Below are positions 1 through 7,550 of a stretch of 64,000 bases of DNA, piece after piece (within the stretch, counting starts at the first letter, position 1; every line of letters starts with the position of its first letter). Both the position numbers and the translations under genes were made by a program. The DNA lies in contig NZ_JADMLG010000013.1 in NCBI RefSeq assembly GCF_015674855.1, forward strand, positions 27,412 through 91,411, given 5' to 3'. Origin of the DNA: Nocardia bovistercoris (lineage in GTDB: Bacteria > Actinomycetota > Actinomycetes > Mycobacteriales > Mycobacteriaceae). The notes below the pieces were generated by a model that had not been told where the DNA came from, ran no database searches, and was given only the letters and a program-made list of their open reading frames with translations.

Positions 1-82
1 CTGGCCGGGTGGCTCACCCGGGTGGCCGGCGGTCGCCCCCCGCCCCCCGGCGGGGGCCCCACGGCTCGTTTCGCGAGGTGAA

Positions 83-101
83 CAGGTCGCGATGTGACCT
101 G
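83..101 (+). promoter_or_regulatory. Inverted repeat upstream of the HxlR regulator gene
   Basis: CAGGTC and GACCTG form perfect 6-bp arms around a 7-nt spacer, centred about 40 bp before the GTG at 132. The size and position suit an operator for autoregulation by the HxlR protein, but this is inference. The first 60 bases of the window are very GC-rich with short self-complementary runs and show no gene. Confidence 0.35.
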
Positions 102-131
102 CTGGAATCGTGCGCTGGGTAGCATCGGGGA

Positions 132-614
132 GTGCGTTACGAGGACCTTGCCGATGAGCCGTGTTCGATCACGCGGCCGCTGGTGATTCTGGGCGACCGG
201 TGGACGCTGGTGATCCTGAAATACTGTTTCGCGGGCGTGCGGCGTTTCAACGCGTTCCAGAGCGCGCTCGGTATTTCCCGCAGTCGCCTCCAGGATCGGC
301 TCGATCGGTTGATCGAGCACGGAATCCTGGTGAAACAGAAGGCCGCGGTAGGCGCGCACGAGGAATATCGCCTGACGCCGAAGGGACACGACCTCTATCC
401 GATTCTCATGGCGATCCGGGATTGGGGTGACGCGCACATGGCCCCGGAGGGTGCGCCGGTGGAATACCGTCATCGCGGATGCACGGGGGAGGCGCGTGTC
501 CACCTCGAATGTGATTGCTGCGGTGCGGCTTTGACGGCGCGTGAGGTCGAACCGCTGCCTGGGCCCGGTCTTACCGGTGAGGTGGCGTCGGAGTCCGGGC
601 GGGTCGCGGGCTGA
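132..614 (+). CDS. HxlR-family winged-helix transcriptional regulator
   Basis: This 160-residue protein has the HxlR layout. An N-terminal Cys (PCSITRPL) precedes GDRWTLVILKYCFAGVRRF, then a winged helix with SRSRLQDRLDRLIEHGIL as recognition helix (roughly residues 45-65). A C-terminal part carries CDCCG, close to the HxlR variants that end with a Cys-rich tail. HxlR proteins bind DNA as dimers and often control neighbouring oxidoreductases. The convergent nitroreductase (793-1488) with paired operator-like elements is a natural target. The GTG at 132 is chosen because MRYEDLADEP is the usual family start, although the Shine-Dalgarno sequence is poor. Confidence 0.85.
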   Translation: MRYEDLADEPCSITRPLVILGDRWTLVILKYCFAGVRRFNAFQSALGISRSRLQDRLDRLIEHGILVKQKAAVGAHEEYRLTPKGHDLYPILMAIRDWGDAHMAPEGAPVEYRHRGCTGEARVHLECDCCGAALTAREVEPLPGPGLTGEVASESGRVAG

Positions 615-792
615 TTCACGGCCGCGCGTGCACAACTCGCGCGGATCATGTCGGCCGCGATGCGACTACCTCCGCGCGCTCGCCCAGTGGATTCGGCTGG
701 TGTTCAGTGGCATTGAGCCATTCGAAGGGGGCCGAGGGATCTGCTGATGTCATGGCGGCATGGTGGCAGAACCCACCGACACCGGAGGGCGC

Positions 793-1488
793 TCAATCCG
801 TGTGCCAGGTCACGACGTCGTCGATGTCGGCGCGGGTGGTACGGAAGGTGTTCACGGGATGGTCGCGGTCGGGGTAGCCGAAGGAGACGCCGACGGCGAT
901 CTGGCGGTTGTCGGGGATGGCGAAGTGCTCGCGGAGGAAGGGGGAGTAGGTGGCGAGGGCGGCTTGCGGCGCCGCGCCGAGGCCGAGGCTCTGGGCGCCG
1001 AGCAGGAAGTTGCCGAGGTAGAGGCCGCAGTCGAGGGCGCCGTAGGGGCCCAGGTCGGCCTCGGTGGTGATGATCGCGACGTGCGGTGCGTCGAAAAGGG
1101 CGAAGTTGCGCAGGGTTTGGCGCAGGGCGGCGGCCTTGTCGTCTCTCGCGATGCCGACGCTTTCGTAGAGTTGCGCGCCGCATTCGCGGCGGCGGTCGCG
1201 GAAGACTCCGTCGTATCGGGTGGGGAAGGGGATGTCCGATCGCGGTGTGTTGGTGGTGATGTGGTCGAGCAGGGCGGTGCGGAAGCGTTCGGTGCCTTCG
1301 CCTTCGGTGATCGTGACCTGCCAGGGCTGGGTGTTGCACCAGGAGGGGGTGCGCTGGGCGAGGCGGAGCAGGGTTTCGATGGTGTCGCGGTCGACCGGCC
1401 GCTGGGTGAACTGGCGGCAGGTCCAGCGCTGGTCGAGCAGGTCGCGCAGGACGGCGTAGGTGTCGGTGTGTGTTTCGGTCGGGCTCAT
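793..1488 (-). CDS. Nitroreductase family protein
   Basis: This 231-residue flavoenzyme of the nitroreductase fold is expected to reduce nitro-aromatics or quinones with NAD(P)H through bound FMN in the cytoplasm. Visible signatures are the N-terminal RWTCRQFTQRPV (FMN phosphate-binding Arg region), AQRTPSWCNTQPWQVTI near residue 50, and a C-terminal segment PDNRQIAVGVSFGYPD that resembles the family's nucleotide-contact loop. Length matches the family. It is convergent with the HxlR gene and divergent from nothing close: its promoter lies at about 1490-1560, which carries two operator-like palindromes. The physiological substrate cannot be read from sequence. Confidence 0.85.
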   Translation of the reverse strand: MSPTETHTDTYAVLRDLLDQRWTCRQFTQRPVDRDTIETLLRLAQRTPSWCNTQPWQVTITEGEGTERFRTALLDHITTNTPRSDIPFPTRYDGVFRDRRRECGAQLYESVGIARDDKAAALRQTLRNFALFDAPHVAIITTEADLGPYGALDCGLYLGNFLLGAQSLGLGAAPQAALATYSPFLREHFAIPDNRQIAVGVSFGYPDRDHPVNTFRTTRADIDDVVTWHTD

Positions 1489-1510
1489 CGGCCAACCCCT
1501 CCGTGCAAGT

Positions 1511-1559
1511 GGTTCTATTTCGAGACCAAATCTAGCATCGGTGGTCTCATTTCGAAACC
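1511..1559. promoter_or_regulatory. Paired operator-like elements upstream of the nitroreductase gene
   Basis: Two related 17-bp elements lie at 1511-1527 (GGTTCTATTTCGAGACC) and 1543-1559 (GGTCTCATTTCGAAACC). Both fit GGTYTC-N5-GARACC with few mismatches and are 32 bp apart, about three helical turns, so they would sit on the same DNA face. They lie 23-71 bp before the nitroreductase start. The likely binder is the HxlR regulator at 132-614, which is inference. Confidence 0.5.
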
Positions 1560-1570
1560 GTTTCGGTGGG

Positions 1571-2311
1571 TCAGCGCGGGTCAGCGGCGATGGCGTCGCG
1601 GACGCTGGTCTCCTGATCGCCGAGGAAGGTCGGATCGGGGCGGGTGATCATGGCCACCGCAGCCTTGGTCGCGGCGAGCTGGTCGCGGATCCAGCACTTC
1701 CAGTACACCCCGTTGTGTGGCTGCCCGTGATCGGCGACGCCGACGGCATCGACCCCTACCGAACGGCACAGCGCGATGGTGCGCGCCATGCTGAAATCCT
1801 GATTCACCACCACCGCGCGCTCCACCCCGAAGATGCGCTTGGCCCGCGTGCAGGACTGGTAGGTGTCGAATCCGGCGTAGTCGAGCGCGATCTTCTCGGC
1901 GGGCACGCCGCGGCGGATCAGGTAGTCGCGCATGGCGGTCGGTTCGTCGTAGTGGGGTGTGCCGTTGTCGCCGGTCAACAGCAGTGCACGCACCCGGCCC
2001 GATTCCAGCAGTCGCTGCCCGATCTGCAGGCGGGCCTGCACATACGGCGACGGGGTGCCGTCCGCGTAGATCTGCGCGCCGAACACGATCGCGACATCGG
2101 CGGCGGGCACCGCGTCGGCGCTGTACTCGTGACCCGAGGCGCTGTAGCGCACCCACCCGATCGCGGCGCCCGCGACCAGGCAGGCGATCAGCGCCGTCGC
2201 CGCGCCGACGCGCAGCACCAGTCGCCCGCTCGGCACGTATCTCGGCCGGGGGGAGTCTGTCGATCGCGCCGTCCGCCCCCGGCTCCGTGTCCATATTTCA
2301 CGAAGTCTCAC
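1571..2311 (-). CDS. SanA/YdcF-like DUF218 membrane protein
   Basis: This DUF218 protein resembles SanA, an envelope-barrier protein. With the GTG at 2311 it has 246 residues: a basic N-terminus, one transmembrane segment (about residues 30-53, RVGAATALIACLVAGAAIGW), then an extracytoplasmic DUF218 domain. Typical motifs are VAIVFGAQIYADGTPSPYV, LLLTGDNGTPHYDEP and ERAVVVNQDFSMARTI. The gene is divergent from the methyltransferase at 2396, leaving 84 bp for both promoters. Its start is uncertain: a GTG at 2236, directly before the membrane segment, is possible, and the open frame extends upstream to 2482 inside the methyltransferase gene. Confidence 0.8.
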   Translation of the reverse strand: MRLREIWTRSRGRTARSTDSPRPRYVPSGRLVLRVGAATALIACLVAGAAIGWVRYSASGHEYSADAVPAADVAIVFGAQIYADGTPSPYVQARLQIGQRLLESGRVRALLLTGDNGTPHYDEPTAMRDYLIRRGVPAEKIALDYAGFDTYQSCTRAKRIFGVERAVVVNQDFSMARTIALCRSVGVDAVGVADHGQPHNGVYWKCWIRDQLAATKAAVAMITRPDPTFLGDQETSVRDAIAADPR

Positions 2312-2395
2312 CCTCGCAGTCTGCCCGAAATCCGTGCGCGGGCCCACATCGCAAAACCGGGTCGGGCCGTCGGGGCGGCCGGCAGAATCCGAGCC

Positions 2396-4267
2396 ATGGG
2401 GTCCGAAGGGGCCGGATCGTCGCGACCCGAAGCGTCGTCGCGTTCCGAGGCCCGCGCCACCCGCAAGCGTCACGGCAGGCATTACACGCCACCCGCGCTC
2501 GCGCGTTTCCTCGCGCGACGGCTGCTGGCCAACCTGCCGCGACCGGACTTATCGGGTGCGCTGCGAGTCCTGGATCCTGCCTGCGGCGACGGTGAACTGC
2601 TGCTGTCGCTGCACCGCGAGATCGCCGCGCGGCTGCCGGATGTGCGCGTGGAATCGACCGGCTTCGATCTGGACGAGAACGCCCTCGAGGTGGCTCGCGA
2701 GCGGGCCGCGGCGGCGCGGATCGAGATCACCTGGCACGCGGGGGATTTCCTGGCCGAGTCGCACCGGCTGGCCGACGGCAGTTTCGACGTGATCATCACC
2801 AACCCGCCGTATGTGCGCACCCAGCAGTTGGGCGGCGCCACGGCGCGCATGCTCGCCCGGCGTTTCGGACTGCGCGGGCGTATCGACCTCACCCATCCGT
2901 TCGTGGCCGTGGCGCCGCGGTTGTTGCGCCCCGGCGGCGCGCTCGGGCTGCTGTGCGCGAACCGGTTCCTCACCACGCGCGCGGGGGCCAATATCCGCGC
3001 GATCCTGCGCGGCGAACTCGCGCCGGTCGAACTCTACGATCTCGGCGACACGAAACTGTTCGAGGCCGCGGTCCTGCCCGCCATCACCATCGCGACCCGC
3101 ACGCGGGCGCGACCGGAGTGCCGCTTCGTCTCCGCCTACGAGGCGCCCGAGGTCGAAACCGATTCCAGCGCGGACCTGTTCGAGGCGTTGACCGGTGCGA
3201 CCGGGGGCCGGGTCGCGCACAACGGCCGGGTGTTCGCGGTCGAGGTGGGCAAGCTGTGGGCCGACGCCGCCACCGACTCGGCGTCGCGCGCGGCGAGCAC
3301 CTGGCGGATGTCGCGCCCGAATCTGGACTCCTGGCTGGCCGATATCGAGGACCGCACCTGGCGCGATTTCGGCGAGGTCGGCCGCATCCGGGTCGGCATC
3401 AAGACGACCGCGGACCGGGTGTTCATCTCCGACCGGTGGCAGCAGGCGTCGCCGTGCCCGGAGCCGGAGTTGTTGTTGCCGTTGATCACCCACCACGACC
3501 TGGCGCCGTGGCGGCTCGCGCGGACCCGCGACACCCGCGTGCTGTATCCCTACGACACTTCCGTGCCCCGGCGGACGCCGGTGGACCTGGCGCGATTCCC
3601 CGCGGCCTCGGCCTATCTGCGGGCGCACGAGGAGGTGCTGGCGGGGCGGCGCTATGTGCTCGACAGCGGTCGCGACTGGTTCGAGATCTGGGTGCCGCAG
3701 CGGCCGCATCTGTGGCGGGCGCCCAAAGTCGTCTTCCCCGATATCAGCGAGCGTCCCCGGTTCGCGCTGGATCGTTCGGGGGCCGTGGTGAACGGCGACT
3801 GCTATTGGATCTCGCTGGCGGACCTGGGTAGCGAACGCATGGCGTATCTGCTGATGGGCGTGGCGAATTCGACGCTCGGGGTGCGCTTCTACGACGCGGT
3901 CTGCGGTAACCGCCTGTATTCGGGCAGGCGGCGGTGGATCACCCAGTACGTTTCGCGGCTGCCGCTACCGGATCCGAGTTCGGCCGCCGCGGCCGAGATC
4001 GTCGAGCTGGTCGGTGAGTTGATGGGAGGACGCGCCTTCGACGACGAGGCGCGAGCGCTGTTGGACGAGTTGGTCGGCGCGGCGTTCGGCGTGGTCGCGG
4101 ACGCGGTGGCATCGGACTCGGCTGTGGCATCGGACTCGGCTGTGGTGTCGGGTTCGGGCGTGGTGTCGTGTTCGGGTGTGGAGCCGGCCTCGGTCGTGGC
4201 GCGAGGCTCGGCCGGGGTGGCGGATTCGGGCGTCGTGGTGTCGAGTTCGGGTGCGGTGTTCGAGTAG
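2396..4267 (+). CDS. Orphan N6-adenine DNA methyltransferase (Eco57I/TaqI type)
   Basis: This 623-residue protein should transfer a methyl group from S-adenosylmethionine to adenine N6 in a specific DNA site. The gamma-class motif order is clear: motif X GRHYTPPALARFLA (about residues 27-40), motif I LDPACGDGELLL (about 58-69), acidic FDLDEN after it, and motif IV ITNPPYVRT (about 136-144). The middle and C-terminal half, with RIRVGIKTTADRVFISDRW, looks like a TaqI-like target-recognition domain. No PD-(D/E)xK nuclease segment precedes motif X, and no restriction gene is next to it, so it appears to be an orphan. The last 55 or so residues are a six-residue repeat tail not expected in the family. 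ATG at 2396 is chosen because it lies just ahead of the conserved region. The frame is open far upstream. Confidence 0.85.
   Translation: MGSEGAGSSRPEASSRSEARATRKRHGRHYTPPALARFLARRLLANLPRPDLSGALRVLDPACGDGELLLSLHREIAARLPDVRVESTGFDLDENALEVARERAAAARIEITWHAGDFLAESHRLADGSFDVIITNPPYVRTQQLGGATARMLARRFGLRGRIDLTHPFVAVAPRLLRPGGALGLLCANRFLTTRAGANIRAILRGELAPVELYDLGDTKLFEAAVLPAITIATRTRARPECRFVSAYEAPEVETDSSADLFEALTGATGGRVAHNGRVFAVEVGKLWADAATDSASRAASTWRMSRPNLDSWLADIEDRTWRDFGEVGRIRVGIKTTADRVFISDRWQQASPCPEPELLLPLITHHDLAPWRLARTRDTRVLYPYDTSVPRRTPVDLARFPAASAYLRAHEEVLAGRRYVLDSGRDWFEIWVPQRPHLWRAPKVVFPDISERPRFALDRSGAVVNGDCYWISLADLGSERMAYLLMGVANSTLGVRFYDAVCGNRLYSGRRRWITQYVSRLPLPDPSSAAAAEIVELVGELMGGRAFDDEARALLDELVGAAFGVVADAVASDSAVASDSAVVSGSGVVSCSGVEPASVVARGSAGVADSGVVVSSSGAVFE
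4109..4252 (+). repeat. 18-bp minisatellite in the methyltransferase 3' end
   Basis: About eight consecutive 18-bp units run to the end of the gene. The first two are identical (GCATCGGACTCGGCTGTG at 4109-4126 and 4127-4144) and later ones diverge progressively. In frame they encode six-residue units such as ASDSAV, ASDSAV, VSGSGV, VSCSGV. The array preserves the frame and adds a Ser/Ala/Val-rich tail after the folded enzyme. Confidence 0.85.
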
Positions 4268-4281
4268 TCCGCGACGACGGT

Positions 4282-4902
4282 TCAGCTCGCGCCGTGGGCG
4301 ACCACCATGGGCAGCAGGGTGCGACGGGCGAATTCGCGGCCCGCGTCGATGTCGTCGAGGGGGATCAGGCCGTCGGGGGTGAGGGCGAGGGAGAGGGCGA
4401 GCCTTGCCATGATCTCGGCGACCAGGTCGGGGTCGAAGTCGCGGTCTGTGGGGCGCAGTTCGCGTAGCTTCTCCGCGAGGTAGGTGCGGCCGACGGTGAG
4501 GATGGGGCCCGCTTCGGTGGTGAGGCGGGGCAGGATCAGGTCGGGTTCGGTGCGCAGCAGGCGGCGCAGCAGTTCGTTGCCCGCCATCGACGCGATGAAG
4601 GCGACGAAGATCTCGACGAGCTGGTCCTCGGTGCTCTCGACCGTCTGCACGCGCTTGTCGATCTCGGCGACGAAGCGTTGCGCCTCCCGCAGGCTGACGG
4701 CTTCGACCAGGTCGTTCTTGGATTCGAAGCGCCGGTAGAGGGTAGCGGGGCTGATGCCCGCGCGGCGCGCGATCTCACCCATGCTCGTGCGTTTGATCCC
4801 GAAGTCCAGGAAGGCCGACAGCGCGCTTTCCAGAACCTTTATCTCACCGTCGCTGACAGGTTTGTCCAGGATCCGCTGGAGCATGGACGGGATGGACGGC
4901 AT
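4282..4902 (-). CDS. TetR-family transcriptional regulator
   Basis: This 206-residue regulator has an N-terminal TetR helix-turn-helix (about residues 24-70): KRTSMGEIARRAGISPATLYRRFESKNDLVEAV. A helical ligand-binding and dimer domain follows. The start is fixed at the ATG at 4902 by GGAG five bases upstream and by similarity to family N-termini. The open frame continues upstream but has no such site. The gene is convergent with the methyltransferase (14-bp gap). Its ligand and targets are not evident, and no partner gene is divergent from it. Confidence 0.88.
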   Translation of the reverse strand: MPSIPSMLQRILDKPVSDGEIKVLESALSAFLDFGIKRTSMGEIARRAGISPATLYRRFESKNDLVEAVSLREAQRFVAEIDKRVQTVESTEDQLVEIFVAFIASMAGNELLRRLLRTEPDLILPRLTTEAGPILTVGRTYLAEKLRELRPTDRDFDPDLVAEIMARLALSLALTPDGLIPLDDIDAGREFARRTLLPMVVAHGAS

Positions 4903-5075
4903 CGGATCTCCAGTCGGTCGGGTGCGCGGCATGCGCGCGCGGACAGCGCGGGGCGGACGATCATTATTCCACCGCCGCGTGCTGCCGCGACCTGGTTCGA
5001 TGATCCGCTGAGTGGAAGGTGTACGAATCATCTCACCGTATCGCCACGCGCCGCGATCCGAACGGCGCGAATCGG

Positions 5076-5261
5076 CTATCGACTCGGTAGATCCAGATCG
5101 GCCATTTCTCGCTCGATGGCGTTGGCCGCGAAATCCACGCCCCTGGAGCGTAGTTCGTGAACTCGACGCTGTAATGCCTCGATGCCGCCGGGTTGTGCCG
5201 CGATATCCGCGACACTGATCCGCCCCTTCGGCCGGTGCATACTCGAATTTCCGTACGACAC
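5076..5261 (-). CDS. Small acidic hypothetical protein
   Basis: I do not recognise this 61-residue protein. It has a mixed N-terminus (SYGNSSMHRPKGRISVAD) and a charged, probably helical C-terminal half (GGIEALQRRVHELRSRGVDF, EREMADLDLPSR). It is supported as a gene by an ideal Shine-Dalgarno sequence AGGAGG seven bases before the GTG at 5261. It may be a small helical adaptor or stress protein, but nothing in the context decides this. The 200 bp upstream, towards 5476, shows no further gene. Confidence 0.6.
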   Translation of the reverse strand: MSYGNSSMHRPKGRISVADIAAQPGGIEALQRRVHELRSRGVDFAANAIEREMADLDLPSR

Positions 5262-5475
5262 CGTGATACCTCCTGCCCGCACGCAACGCCAGGCCACCCT
5301 TCGGGGGCCGCCTTCGCGATTCGCTACCGCGAATTCACTTCAGCGACATCGCTGGACGAAACGTCTCGGCATAGAGCCCCCGCGACGCCGGGCACGCAAG
5401 ACAGAGGTTATCAGGCCGTTTCGTGGGCCATTCGGCCATTGTGCGAGGTATCACACGGCGGTAATGGCATCACAG

Positions 5476-6009
5476 TCATGACCTATCGCGATCACGGGAT
5501 CCGGTGGCTTCGCGGTGCACTGCCGCGTTGTGCACGTATACGGCGCTGTTGAGTCGGATGCCGTCGATATCGGCCTCGCTCAATTCTCGGCGCACCTTGC
5601 CTGGCACCCCCGCGACCAGGGAGCCGGGCGGGATCCGCGCACCCTCGGGGATCAGGGCGTTGGCGGCGATCAGGCTGCCCGCGCCGATCACCGCGCCGTT
5701 GAGCACCGTGGCGCCCATGCCGACCAGCACGTCGTCGCCGACCACGCAGCCGTGCAGAATCGCGTTGTGTCCCACCGAAACACCCGAACCGACGAGCAGC
5801 GGGAAACCGGGATCGGCGTGCAGGACGCAACCGTCCTGGATATTCGTCCGCGCGCCGATGGTGATGTCCTCCACATCCGCGCGCACCACCGCGCCGTACC
5901 AGATGCTGACCTCGGCGCCCAAGCGGGCGCGCCCGATCACCGTCGCGGTGGGCGCTGTCCAGGCGCTTTCATCGATCTGTGGCGCGAAACCGCCGAGCTC
6001 AATCCTCAT
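5476..6009 (-). CDS. Gamma-carbonic-anhydrase-like hexapeptide-repeat protein
   Basis: This 177-residue left-handed beta-helix protein resembles the YrdA/PaaY/gamma-CA group. Hexapeptide repeats run from about residue 18 to 140. Candidate metal-ligand positions fit the gamma-CA pattern: HADPG after IQDGCVL, and SVGHNAILHGC, which supplies two His five residues apart. It probably assembles as a trimer with metal at the subunit interfaces. Whether it hydrates CO2 or acts on acyl-CoA cannot be decided. It diverges from ald, with about 100 bp between starts. Confidence 0.85.
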   Translation of the reverse strand: MRIELGGFAPQIDESAWTAPTATVIGRARLGAEVSIWYGAVVRADVEDITIGARTNIQDGCVLHADPGFPLLVGSGVSVGHNAILHGCVVGDDVLVGMGATVLNGAVIGAGSLIAANALIPEGARIPPGSLVAGVPGKVRRELSEADIDGIRLNSAVYVHNAAVHREATGSRDRDRS

Positions 6010-6107
6010 GAAGGCAACATAACCGGTCGGTATTCGGGTGCGTTCGGGGCGCCGCCGTCCCGCGCGCCTTCGTGGCGAAGCCGTCGCGGGTGGGCGACGA
6101 TGGCGTT

Positions 6108-7223
6108 ATGAGGATCGGAGTTCCGCGGGAGGTCAAGGAGCAGGAGTTCCGTGTGGCGCTGACGCCCGCGGGCACGGGGGAATTGGTTCGGCACGGCCAC
6201 GACGTACTGGTCGAGGCGGACGCGGGCGTCGGTTCCGCCTTCTCCGACGCCGACTACGCCGCGGCGGGGGCGCGCCTCACACCGTCGACGGAACAGGTGT
6301 GGGCCGACAGCGAACTGGTGCTGAAGGTCAAGGAACCCGTCGAATCGGAGTATTCGCGCATGCGGTCGGGGCAGGTGCTGTTCACCTACCTGCACCTGGC
6401 CGCGTCGCTGGCGTGCACGGAAGCGATCCTGCGGTCCGGGATCACCGCGATCGCCTACGAGACGGTGCGCGCCGCCGACGGGACGCTGCCGTTGCTCGCG
6501 CCCATGAGCGAGGTCGCCGGGCGGCTCGGTCCGCAGGTCGGCGCGTATCACCTGATGGCGCCGCTCGGCGGTGGCGGCGTGCTGCTCGGCGGGGTGCCGG
6601 GCACGCGGCCCGCCGAAGTGGTGGTGCTCGGGGGCGGGGTCGCGGGCACCAACGCGGCGACGGTGGCGGCGGGCATGGGCGCGCGGGTCACCGTCCTCGA
6701 CACCAATCCGGCGCGGCTGCGCGACATCGACAGTCGACACCACGGCAGGCTCACCACCCTCGCCTCCAACGCCGCCGAGATCGAACGCGCGGTGCTCGCC
6801 GCCGACCTGGTGATCGGCTCGGTGCTGGTTCCGGGTGCGCGCGCCCCGAAACTGATCCCCCTCGACCTGGTGGCGCGGATGCGGCCCGGATCGGTGCTGG
6901 TCGACATCGCCATCGACCAGGGCGGCTGCTTCGAAGGCTCACGACCGACCACGCACGCGAATCCCACCTATCCCGTGGCGAACTCGCTGTACTACTGCGT
7001 CGCCAACATGCCGGGTGCGGTCCCGCACACCTCGACCGTCGCCCTCACCAACGCGACCCTGCCCTACATCCTGGCCATCGCCGACGCGGGCTGGCGCCGG
7101 GCCTGCGAGACGCACCCGGATCTCGGGCACGGTCTCACCGCCGACGGGGGGCGATTGTTGTCGGTCGAAGTCGCCGCGGCGCACGGGTTCGCGGTGGCGC
7201 CGACGGTCGACGCGGTCGGGTGA
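6108..7223 (+). CDS. ald: Alanine dehydrogenase
   Basis: This 371-residue enzyme, the same length as mycobacterial Ald, interconverts L-alanine and pyruvate plus ammonia with NAD. It begins MRIGVPREVKEQEFRVALTP, the family signature. Other landmarks are LKVKEP (substrate Lys), YLHLA, the NAD-binding VVVLGGGVAGTNAA (about residues 170-183) with DTNPARL after it, and VDIAIDQGGCFEGSRPTTH. The start at 6108 matches the family. The gene is remarkable for what follows it: its last 135 bp are present in two further decayed copies up to 7531. Confidence 0.95.
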   Translation: MRIGVPREVKEQEFRVALTPAGTGELVRHGHDVLVEADAGVGSAFSDADYAAAGARLTPSTEQVWADSELVLKVKEPVESEYSRMRSGQVLFTYLHLAASLACTEAILRSGITAIAYETVRAADGTLPLLAPMSEVAGRLGPQVGAYHLMAPLGGGGVLLGGVPGTRPAEVVVLGGGVAGTNAATVAAGMGARVTVLDTNPARLRDIDSRHHGRLTTLASNAAEIERAVLAADLVIGSVLVPGARAPKLIPLDLVARMRPGSVLVDIAIDQGGCFEGSRPTTHANPTYPVANSLYYCVANMPGAVPHTSTVALTNATLPYILAIADAGWRRACETHPDLGHGLTADGGRLLSVEVAAAHGFAVAPTVDAVG

Positions 7224-7531
7224 AACCGTTCGGGCAGGCGCGCGTTGGTGGCGGGCGTCGGGACGCACCGGGTATCGCGCACGAGTTCATCGCCGCGCCG
7301 GTCGGGAAGTCGCCGTCGCGCACGGTTTCGCGGCGGACCTGATGGTCGGTGCGGTCGGGTGAAGCTGTTCGGGTCGGCGCCGAAGCGTGTCGGTGGCGGG
7401 CCTGCGAAACGCACTCGGATCTCGGGCCACGGTCTCGCTGCCGATGGGGGGGCGGTTGTTGTCGGTCGAAGTCGCCGTCGCGTACGGGTCAGCGGCGGTG
7501 GTGGTGGTCGACGCGGTCGGAACCCGTTCAA
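7087..7531 (+). repeat. Tandem decayed duplications of the ald 3' end
   Basis: The terminal part of ald (7087-7223) recurs at about 7242-7362 and 7379-7520. Shared blocks include GTTGTCGGTCGAAGTCGCCG (7157 and again near 7455), TCGAAGT-like GAAGTCGCC in all copies, and CGCGGTCGG or GCGGTCGGGTGA at the end of each. The linker after the stop codon (TGAAACCGTTCGGGCAGGCG at 7221, TGAAGCTGTTCGGGTCGGCG at 7360) is repeated too, so the first period is 139 bp. Copies 2 and 3 carry indels and cannot extend a useful frame. No other gene lies in 7224-7550. Confidence 0.85.
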
Positions 7532-7550
7532 GGCGTTGCTGCCGGGCTGT

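Noticed and set aside
1460..2395. N-terminal extension of the methyltransferase frame
   Set aside because: The extension overlaps the SanA-like gene on the other strand and has no family similarity. The methyltransferase begins at 2396.
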